Of a DNA stretch of 5,340 bases, positions 1 through 5,340 are shown piece by piece. This stretch comes from Bacteroidales bacterium (GTDB lineage: Bacteria; Bacteroidota; Bacteroidia; Bacteroidales; UBA12481): NCBI GenBank assembly GCA_028707745.1, contig JAQWAJ010000158.1, positions 1 to 5,340 on the forward strand, written 5' to 3'. The notes under the pieces were generated by a model. That model did no database searches. It was given only the letters and a program-made list of their open reading frames with translations, and was not told the DNA's origin. Both the position numbers and the translations under genes were made by a program. Each line of letters begins with the position of its first letter. The stretch's first letter is position 1.

Positions 1-1
1 G

Positions 2-610
2 AGCGGCCGGACGTTCATCTCCAAGGGGTTGCTGCGGAGAGCCAGTGTGATAGCCCGAAAGAACGTTCTGTTATATCAGAATCTGATCAGTGAGGAGCAT
101 CCGTTAATCGGTATTGAACCTTCTGCGATTCTGGGATTCAGGGATGAATTCCCCGATTTGGTTGGTCTGGATTTGAGAGAGCGTGCATTTCAGTTAGGAA
201 AGAATTCGATGCTCATTGAGGAATTTTTGGAACGGGAAATCAAAGCAGGAAGGGTAACCACAGATGATTTCACGCAGGAATCGAGGAGTATTCTGCTGCA
301 TGGACACTGCCAGCAGAAGGCTGTAGCTTCCACTTCATCAACCCTGTTTGTATTAAGTTTCCCGGCAAATTTCACCTGCATAGAGATACCGTCAGGTTGC
401 TGTGGAATGGCCGGAGCATTCGGGTTTGAAAAGGAACATTATGAACTATCGATGAAGATCGGGGAACTGGTTCTATTTCCCTGGGTAAGAAATACAAAAA
501 CGGATGATATAATCTGTGCACCAGGCACATCCTGCAGGCATCAGATCCTTGATGGCACGGGAAGAAAAGCATTGCATCCGGCAGAGGTTCTTTATGATGC
601 CATGATCTGA
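2..610 (+). CDS. FAD-linked oxidase / Fe-S oxidoreductase, C-terminal part (5' truncated by window edge)
   Basis: This is the last 202 residues of a protein whose reading frame is already open at base 2, so the TTG at 29 is internal and not a start. The fragment resembles the C-terminal iron-sulfur region of large FAD-linked oxidases (YdiJ / D-lactate dehydrogenase-like), which oxidise 2-hydroxy acids through an N-terminal FAD domain and pass electrons to Fe-S centres. It opens with SGRTFISKGLL, which matches the GR-x-x-SKG/SQG segment of that family. A CCG (cysteine-rich) domain follows: HGHCQQKA (Cys at 308-310), SGCCGMAG (Cys pair at 398-403) and CAPGTSC (Cys at 515-517 and 533-535), then a typical HPAEVLYDAM ending. 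The substrate cannot be told from this part, and the FAD domain lies outside the window. A stand-alone GlcF/HdrB-type Fe-S subunit is less likely, given the SKG segment and the ending. The 3' end overlaps the convergent acyltransferase gene by 19 bases. Confidence 0.85.
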   Translation, partial: SGRTFISKGLLRRASVIARKNVLLYQNLISEEHPLIGIEPSAILGFRDEFPDLVGLDLRERAFQLGKNSMLIEEFLEREIKAGRVTTDDFTQESRSILLHGHCQQKAVASTSSTLFVLSFPANFTCIEIPSGCCGMAGAFGFEKEHYELSMKIGELVLFPWVRNTKTDDIICAPGTSCRHQILDGTGRKALHPAEVLYDAMI

Positions 611-1200
611 TCCTGAGTATCCTTCACGCAGTCATGCAAAACGACCGGAAGGGTGAAGTTCCCGGGATATTTAGGCTGGATCGTTGAATAGAACGCTGAG
701 ATTATTTCGGCATCCTGCTGCAGGCTTGCGCCGGGATTCAGTATCGGGCCGATACCGACCACTTTTCGCCGGTAATCGATATAACCCAATATGATAGGAA
801 CATCGGCCTGTTTTGCAATATAATAGAACCCGCTTCTCCACACAACCACAGCCTTTCTGGAACCTTCAGGTGACATAGCCAGATAAAAACTGTGGGACTT
901 GCTGATTCTTTCTGATAGAATTTCCACCAGGTTCTCATGTTTTTTCCGGTCCACCGGAACGCCGCCAATCCAAAGGAAAAATCGTTTAAATGGGAAATGA
1001 AACAGCTCAGATTTCATCAGAAAATGGATATCCAACCCATGATAGAACTTAAAGACCATGCCATGAACAAAATCCCAGTTACTGGTATGTGGTCCGCCAA
1101 TAATCACGCATTTGGGAATATCAGAAATATTTCCGCTGACTTTCCATCCTGATATCAGGAGATAAAATCTGGCAAGTAATTTCTGCAGCGACGATTTCAT
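592..1200 (-). CDS. PlsC-like 1-acylglycerol-3-phosphate acyltransferase family protein
   Basis: This 202-residue protein belongs to the LPLAT/AGPAT superfamily, whose members move an acyl chain from acyl-CoA or acyl-ACP to a lysophospholipid or another hydroxyl or amine acceptor at the inner membrane. The catalytic HX4D motif is seen as HTSNWD (H38, D43). The acceptor-binding block appears as SPEGSRK (residues 110-116), and GGVPVDR (79-85) matches the region between them. The length fits the short single-domain family found in Bacteroidota, not classical PlsC of about 240 residues, so phosphatidic acid synthesis is not certain. The hydrophobic N-terminal stretch (about residues 8-18) is short and could be a membrane-contact helix. 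I chose the ATG at 1198-1200. A TTG at 1207-1209 would add three residues, and neither start has a ribosome-binding motif. It lies 35 bases after ggt and is probably the last gene of the array. Confidence 0.85.
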   Translation of the reverse strand: MKSSLQKLLARFYLLISGWKVSGNISDIPKCVIIGGPHTSNWDFVHGMVFKFYHGLDIHFLMKSELFHFPFKRFFLWIGGVPVDRKKHENLVEILSERISKSHSFYLAMSPEGSRKAVVVWRSGFYYIAKQADVPIILGYIDYRRKVVGIGPILNPGASLQQDAEIISAFYSTIQPKYPGNFTLPVVLHDCVKDTQDQIMAS

Positions 1201-1204
1201 TGAG

Positions 1205-1229
1205 GTCAAAAGTGATACAATTTTTTGAC
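1205..1229. repeat. 7-bp inverted repeat upstream of the acyltransferase gene
   Basis: GTCAAAA at 1205-1211 and TTTTGAC at 1223-1229 are perfect inverted copies separated by 11 bases. The pair fills most of the 35-base gap between ggt and the acyltransferase gene, and one arm covers the alternative TTG start. The stem is A/T-rich and no T-run follows it, so it is not a convincing terminator. It could be a weak operator, or chance in A/T-rich spacer. Confidence 0.3.
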
Positions 1230-1235
1230 AATCAG

Positions 1236-2936
1236 TTAATATCCTTTTGCAGTATCATCACCCCGAGGATCAGCGCCGCCCTCCATCGTACCATTTGGCC
1301 AGATTAGTATCGCATCGACACGTCCGATTTTACCTGTTTTCTTTAAATGTTGCCCCATCGACGTCAGCCTCATCACTGAAACCGTATCAATCGCTTCGGG
1401 CTCATATTGTATGATATCCGGAAGCCATTGGTGGTGAAAACGTTTAGCTGAAACTGCCTGCTGCATGGTCATACCATGATCGATCACGTTCAGTACGGTC
1501 TGAAAAACAGAGGTTATGATCGTTGATCCGCCGGGACTTCCCACAACCATGAACAGTTTATGATCTTTGGTAATAATTGTTGGCGTCATGCAGCTTAGCA
1601 TCCGTTTTTCGGGGGCGATTGCATTGGCTTCATTTCCAATGAGACCGTAAAGGTTGGGCGATCCCGGTTTTGAGCTGAAGTCATCCATTTCATTATTCAG
1701 GAAGAATCCCCCACCCTTGACTACGATTTTACAGCCATAGCCACCGTTTAATGTTGTGGTTGCAGAAACGGCGTTACCCCATTGATCTGCAATGGAATAG
1801 TGTGTAGTTTCGAGGCTCTCTTTCAGAACAATTTTACCATAAAAAACGGAATCCGAAGGTGTGGCCCGCTCTTTTTGGATTTCATCTGCCCGTTTAATCA
1901 GGTATCTGGGTTCTGTGAGTTTATCCACCGGGATTTCAGTGAATGCAGGATCGCCCAAATACTCAGCACGGTCAGCATAAACGCGCTTTTCAGCCTCCAC
2001 CATGTAATGAACGGATTCAACCGTGTTGTGCCCCATGGAGGCGACATCCCAGTTCGACAGTATCCCCAAAAGCTGTTTTAATGCAACACCGCCACTTGAC
2101 GGAGGCGCCATGGAATAGAAGTGGTAATTCCGGTAGTCACCTTCGATCGGCTCTCTCCAGACGGATTCATATTTCGCCAGATCCTCAAGTGTAATCAACC
2201 CTCCCGATTCTTTCATCTGATCTACAATATATTGGGCAGTCTGGCCCGCATAGAATCCATCCCGTCTGAAGTCTCTTATCCGTTCCAGCGTGTTAGCCAG
2301 GTCGGTCTGAATCAACAAATCGCCCTCGCTCCAGGTGGAGTCGTTCACAAAGGCAGGTTTCGTGGTATTTCTTTCGAGAATGGTGGTTTGAATGGAATTC
2401 AGGCTGATTGCCTGAGCCTTGGTTATGCGGAACCCATTTCGGGCCATATCGATGGCAGGCTGAATGACGGAATTCCAGGGCAGTGATCCGAATTTTTCAT
2501 GTGCCTTCAGCATTCCGTCAACGGTTCCAGGCACTCCGGCGGCCAGAATGGTTTCAGAGCTGAGCCCCCTGGCTACTTCTCCGTCAGGACCGAGGAACAT
2601 GTCTCTGGAAGCAGCCATCGGAGCCTTTTCACGGTAATCCAAAGTATAAACCTTACCAGCTGATGTACGCGTAACCCAGAAACCACCTCCGGCAATATTA
2701 CCAGCGGCCGGATAACAGACAGCCAGTGCAAATTCAACTGCCACTGCAGCATCCATGGCATTTCCGCCTTTTTTAAGGATCATCAGTCCGATACGGGAAG
2801 CTTCAGGATGTGCGGTAACCACCATCCCCTGTTTGCCTGTAACGCCCATGCCCACGGGAACTCTTTCAGCGCAGGAGCTTAACAGGACAATACTTAACAG
2901 GAATATAACAACCTGTTTCCATGAAAACTGGTACAT
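1236..2936 (-). CDS. ggt: gamma-glutamyltransferase (glutathione hydrolase), predicted lipoprotein
   Basis: This 566-residue Ntn-hydrolase cleaves or transfers the gamma-glutamyl group of glutathione and related compounds outside the cytoplasm. Residues 1-22 form a lipoprotein signal peptide with lipobox LSSC (Cys22), which predicts a lipid-anchored periplasmic or outer-membrane enzyme, unlike the soluble periplasmic E. coli form. The family cleaves itself before the nucleophilic threonine of TTHYS, here Thr377 (codon 1806-1808). That would give a small subunit of 190 residues, the same size as in E. coli. Substrate-site counterparts visible here are R102 (DYREKAP), T395 and N397 (TTTLN), E416 and D419 (NNEMDDF), and the oxyanion glycines G469-G470 (GSPGGS). 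A lid-loop-like stretch is present at about 428-445. The second serine of the usual SS pair is replaced by Cys449. The ATG at 2936 gives the complete signal peptide. The gene lies 49 bases after folD, with a palindrome in the gap. Confidence 0.96.
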   Translation of the reverse strand: MYQFSWKQVVIFLLSIVLLSSCAERVPVGMGVTGKQGMVVTAHPEASRIGLMILKKGGNAMDAAVAVEFALAVCYPAAGNIAGGGFWVTRTSAGKVYTLDYREKAPMAASRDMFLGPDGEVARGLSSETILAAGVPGTVDGMLKAHEKFGSLPWNSVIQPAIDMARNGFRITKAQAISLNSIQTTILERNTTKPAFVNDSTWSEGDLLIQTDLANTLERIRDFRRDGFYAGQTAQYIVDQMKESGGLITLEDLAKYESVWREPIEGDYRNYHFYSMAPPSSGGVALKQLLGILSNWDVASMGHNTVESVHYMVEAEKRVYADRAEYLGDPAFTEIPVDKLTEPRYLIKRADEIQKERATPSDSVFYGKIVLKESLETTHYSIADQWGNAVSATTTLNGGYGCKIVVKGGGFFLNNEMDDFSSKPGSPNLYGLIGNEANAIAPEKRMLSCMTPTIITKDHKLFMVVGSPGGSTIITSVFQTVLNVIDHGMTMQQAVSAKRFHHQWLPDIIQYEPEAIDTVSVMRLTSMGQHLKKTGKIGRVDAILIWPNGTMEGGADPRGDDTAKGY

Positions 2937-2945
2937 CGAATTATG

Positions 2946-2966
2946 ATTTGCACTAAAAGTACAAAT
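2946..2966. repeat. near-perfect palindrome with 9-base arms before ggt
   Basis: ATTTGCACT at 2946-2954 and AGTACAAAT at 2958-2966 are inverted copies around a 3-base centre, with one mismatch. In the - strand transcript the mismatch becomes a U-G wobble, so all nine positions can pair around a UUU loop. The structure ends 9 bases before the ggt ATG. No T-run follows in the direction of ggt, which argues against an intrinsic terminator. It could be a dimeric repressor site, a leader hairpin affecting ggt translation, or an RNA-processing point between folD and ggt. Confidence 0.5.
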
Positions 2967-2985
2967 TTCCCATTCAGATCGAATG

Positions 2986-3864
2986 CTATTTCTTCTTGTT
3001 CCCGGCAGCCTTTAATGTATTCTGCAGAAGAACCAACCGGGTCATCAGGCCAACTCCTCCGGGGACCGGCGAAATAAAGGAACATTTGGGTGCCACATTA
3101 TCAAAATCAACATCTCCGCGAAGCATAAATCCCGATTTTGTCAGTGTCGATGGCACCCGGGTCGTGCCAACATCAATAACTGCTGCTCCCTCTTTGACCA
3201 TGTCGGCAGTGAGAAAGCCCGGCTTGCCCAAGGCAGCCACGATAATATCGGCCTGAAGACAAAGTTCCTTTAGCCCGATAGTATTGCTATGGCATAAGGT
3301 TACCGTGCAGTTTCCGGGTTTTGATTTTCGGGATAACAGGATCGACAAGGGCGTCCCTACGATATTGCTTCGTCCGATAATTACACAATGACGTCCGGAT
3401 GTTTCAATGTTGTAATATTCAATCAGTTGCAAAATCCCGGATGGTGTAGCAGAAAGAAAACACGGTAATCCCAGCACCATTTTCCCCACGTTCACCGGGT
3501 GAAAACCATCGACATCCTTTGACGGATCGATGGCTTCCAGGACTTTATTTTCATTGATATGTCTGGGAAGAGGTAGCTGAACGATAAACCCGTCGACAGA
3601 GGGATCATTATTGAGCTTATCAATAGCTTCCAACAATTCAGATTCCTTGACATCATCATCAAAACGGATCAGGGTTGACAGGAATCCGACTTCTTCGCAG
3701 TCTTTGACTTTGCTCGCCACATAAGTTTCACTGCCTCCATCGTGGCCAACCAGAACAGCTGCCAGATGGGGCTGTTTCAAGCCTTGTGATTCCCTGCGGA
3801 TGGTCTGCTCACGAATGACAGACTTAAGCTCCGCTGCAACTTTTTTACCGTCGATGACTATCAT
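2986..3864 (-). CDS. folD: bifunctional methylene-tetrahydrofolate dehydrogenase / methenyl-tetrahydrofolate cyclohydrolase
   Basis: FolD interconverts 5,10-methylene-, 5,10-methenyl- and 10-formyl-tetrahydrofolate in the cytoplasm, using NADP(+), and supplies one-carbon units for purine and formyl-Met-tRNA synthesis. At 292 residues it has the usual single-protein bacterial length. The folate-site motif [13 protein letters not shown] carries the conserved Tyr48 and the catalytic Lys52. QLPLP (Q96) and DPSKDVDG (D119) complete the active site. The nucleotide-binding loop is GRSNIVGTP (residues 164-172) in the C-terminal Rossmann domain. The signature near the end reads [10 protein letters not shown], with Leu273 where the family usually has proline. 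The protein ends in a lysine run and a TAG stop. The ATG at 3864 begins the standard [11 protein letters not shown]-terminus. It lies 16 bases after ffh, which indicates co-transcription. Confidence 0.97.
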   Translation of the reverse strand: MIVIDGKKVAAELKSVIREQTIRRESQGLKQPHLAAVLVGHDGGSETYVASKVKDCEEVGFLSTLIRFDDDVKESELLEAIDKLNNDPSVDGFIVQLPLPRHINENKVLEAIDPSKDVDGFHPVNVGKMVLGLPCFLSATPSGILQLIEYYNIETSGRHCVIIGRSNIVGTPLSILLSRKSKPGNCTVTLCHSNTIGLKELCLQADIIVAALGKPGFLTADMVKEGAAVIDVGTTRVPSTLTKSGFMLRGDVDFDNVAPKCSFISPVPGGVGLMTRLVLLQNTLKAAGNKKK

Positions 3865-3880
3865 GATCGTTCAATTTCAA

Positions 3881-5215
3881 TTATCTTCTTGCCAGAGGAT
3901 TGTTTCTCATCATTCTGCCCATGTTTTTCCCGGAAGCAACCATTTTCATCATTTTCCGGGTTTCATCAAACTGTTTGAGCAACTGGTTGACAGCCTGAAC
4001 CGTTGTGCCGCTACCGGCAGCAACACGTTTTCTTCGACTTCCGTTCAGCAATGCAGGGTCCTGACGTTCAGCGGGTGTCATGGAATGAATAATCGCTTCA
4101 ATGCCCTTGAATGAATCATCATCCATATCGAGGTCCTTGACAGCTTTTCCCATTCCGGGAACCATGGCTGCCAGTTCCTTGATATTTCCCATCTTTTTCA
4201 CCTGCTGGATCTGTTTTAGAAAATCATCGAAATTGTACTGATCCTTGGCCAGTTTCCGCTGCATTCTGACTGCCTCTTCGGAGTCGAACTGTTCCTGAGC
4301 TTTTTCAACCAGGGTAACGATATCACCCATACCCAGAATACGATCGGCCATCCTTTCAGGGTAGAAAATATCCAGTGCATCCAGTTTTTCACCGGTACCC
4401 ACAAACTTGATCGGTTTATTGACCACTGAACGAATGGATAAGGCTGCACCACCGCGGGTATCACCATCAAGTTTGGTTAAAACAACTCCGTCGAAATCAA
4501 GTCGGTCATTAAATTCCTTGGCAGTGTTAACAGCATCCTGACCAGTCATGGAATCCACCACGAACAAAATCTCTTCAGGATCCACAGCGGCTTTGATCGC
4601 TGTGATTTCTTTCATCATCATTTCATCGACAGCCAGACGACCGGCTGTATCAATGATCACCAGGTCAAATCCATGCTGTCGTGCATGCCTAATACCATTT
4701 TTAGCCAGTGCAACCGGATCCAGGTTGCCTTCCTCTGTATAAACCTGAATACCAGCCTGTTCACCAATAACCTTCAACTGCTCGATAGCAGCCGGACGGT
4801 AAACGTCACCGGCGATAAGCAATGGCTGCCTGCCTCGTTTGGTTTTTAAAAAGTTACCCAGCTTTCCGCTGAATGTCGTTTTACCGGAACCTTGAAGACC
4901 AGCTATTAAGATAACAGTCGGGTTTCCCTTCAGGTTAAGATCTGTTTTTTGCCCTCCCATGAGCTCAACCAGCTCATCATGGACAATCTTCACCATCATT
5001 TCAGATGGCTTGACCGCCGACAAAACGTCTTGTCCGAGTGCTTTATCTCTTACTGTGGTTGTAAAATCCTTGGCAATCTTAAAGTTTACGTCGGCATCCA
5101 ATAAAGCCCGTCTGACCTCTTTAAGAGTTTCAGCCACATTGATTTCGGTAATTCTACCCTGCCCCTTTAGTAATTTAAGGGATCTCTCTAATCGTTCGCT
5201 AAGATTTTCAAACAT
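3881..5215 (-). CDS. ffh: signal recognition particle protein Ffh (SRP54 homologue)
   Basis: Ffh binds 4.5S RNA and the signal sequences of nascent membrane proteins, and with the receptor FtsY delivers ribosomes to the SecYEG translocon. The 444-residue protein is complete. An N-terminal helical bundle (about 1-90) precedes the GTPase domain, with the P-loop GLQGSGKTT (106-114), DVYRPAA (137-143), DTAGR (189-193), TKLDGDTRGG (247-256) and the SRP54-type stretch FVGTGEKLDALD (271-282). The M domain follows from about residue 315, with the methionine-rich signal-binding segments and the RNA-binding block SRRKRVAAGSG (393-403). The ATG at 5215 gives the standard MFENLSERLE start. No Shine-Dalgarno motif precedes it; the 17 bases before it are A/T-rich, as is usual in Bacteroidota. 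It sits between argS and folD with gaps of 17 and 16 bases. The SRP RNA gene is not in the window. Confidence 0.98.
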   Translation of the reverse strand: MFENLSERLERSLKLLKGQGRITEINVAETLKEVRRALLDADVNFKIAKDFTTTVRDKALGQDVLSAVKPSEMMVKIVHDELVELMGGQKTDLNLKGNPTVILIAGLQGSGKTTFSGKLGNFLKTKRGRQPLLIAGDVYRPAAIEQLKVIGEQAGIQVYTEEGNLDPVALAKNGIRHARQHGFDLVIIDTAGRLAVDEMMMKEITAIKAAVDPEEILFVVDSMTGQDAVNTAKEFNDRLDFDGVVLTKLDGDTRGGAALSIRSVVNKPIKFVGTGEKLDALDIFYPERMADRILGMGDIVTLVEKAQEQFDSEEAVRMQRKLAKDQYNFDDFLKQIQQVKKMGNIKELAAMVPGMGKAVKDLDMDDDSFKGIEAIIHSMTPAERQDPALLNGSRRKRVAAGSGTTVQAVNQLLKQFDETRKMMKMVASGKNMGRMMRNNPLARR

Positions 5216-5232
5216 AACTAATTACAGATATT

Positions 5233-5340
5233 TTACATCCTTTCAGGAATTTCGATTCCCAACAATCCCATGCCATCCTGAATATGCCGGGCGATAAAAT
5301 TCGATAGAGCCAGCCGGAAATTCCGTTTGGCAATATCAGG
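5233..5340 (-). CDS. argS: arginyl-tRNA synthetase, C-terminal end (5' part beyond window)
   Basis: These are the last 35 codons plus stop of a gene entering from the right edge. The fragment ends GMGLLGIEIPERM before a TAA stop (TTA on the + strand at 5233-5235). The LGIE-x-PERM ending is characteristic of class I arginyl-tRNA synthetases, where it closes the DALR anticodon-binding helical domain; the RLALSNFIARHI stretch before it fits the same domain. The enzyme charges tRNA-Arg with arginine using ATP. The catalytic HIGH-type region lies outside the window. The stop is only 17 bases before ffh, so argS is probably an upstream member of the same transcription unit. The identification rests on a short segment, but the ending is distinctive. 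Confidence 0.87.
   Translation of the reverse strand, partial: PDIAKRNFRLALSNFIARHIQDGMGLLGIEIPERM

Noticed and set aside
574..600. GCATC/GATGC inverted pair near the oxidase stop, considered as a terminator
   Set aside because: It has only five paired bases with a 17-base loop and no T-run on either strand, so it is not a credible terminator.
1225..1230. TTGACA on the + strand resembling a sigma-70 -35 box
   Set aside because: It points away from the neighbouring - strand genes, no + strand gene follows, and Bacteroidota do not rely on this consensus.
2121..2486. 121-codon open frame on the + strand opposite ggt, with further frames at 1782-2081 and 1943-2194
   Set aside because: They lie wholly inside ggt, which has all its family motifs. 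The translations show no recognisable domain and look like antisense shadows.
2937..2985. Possible Bacteroidota promoter (TAnnTTTG-like TACTTTTA on the - strand) before ggt
   Set aside because: The -7-like match is imperfect, lies inside the palindrome, and has no TTTG element at the proper upstream distance.
3865..3880. Search for a small RNA gene such as 4.5S RNA next to ffh
   Set aside because: The gaps on either side of ffh are only 16 and 17 bases, too short for an RNA gene.
4959..5297. 112-codon + strand open frame across the start of ffh and the end of argS
   Set aside because: It is antisense to two well-supported genes. The Ser/Thr-rich, low-complexity translation is typical of a shadow frame.

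Overview
The window looks like ordinary chromosomal DNA from a member of the Bacteroidota. I base this on the strongly Bacteroidota-like Ffh sequence, a FolD/Ffh gene pair, start codons preceded by A/T-rich stretches without a Shine-Dalgarno motif, and a lipoprotein-type gamma-glutamyltransferase. No assignment below phylum level is justified. The window is almost entirely coding. No gap exceeds 50 bases, and I see no RNA gene, mobile element, CRISPR array or phage gene.

Layout: the first 610 bases on the + strand hold the 3' end of a large FAD-linked oxidase with a C-terminal iron-sulfur (CCG-type) domain. Everything else is on the - strand and reads right to left as one compact array: the last 35 codons of argS (arginyl-tRNA synthetase), ffh (signal recognition particle GTPase), folD (methylene-tetrahydrofolate dehydrogenase/cyclohydrolase), ggt (a gamma-glutamyltransferase lipoprotein) and a PlsC-like acyltransferase. 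Gaps along the array are 17, 16, 49 and 35 bases, so the genes are probably co-transcribed from a promoter beyond the right edge. The acyltransferase and the oxidase converge and share 19 bases at their 3' ends.

How the genes relate: argS, ffh and folD are housekeeping genes for tRNA charging, co-translational membrane targeting and one-carbon folate metabolism. Ggt would work outside the cytoplasm on glutathione or other gamma-glutamyl compounds, and the acyltransferase would act on lipids at the membrane. I see no single pathway linking them; the grouping looks like a shared transcription unit.

I looked for a novel system and did not find one. The observations worth a second look are small: a 9-bp-arm near-palindrome just before ggt, substitutions at normally conserved positions in Ggt (Ser to Cys) and FolD (Pro to Leu), an inverted repeat over the acyltransferase start, and the tail-to-tail overlap.
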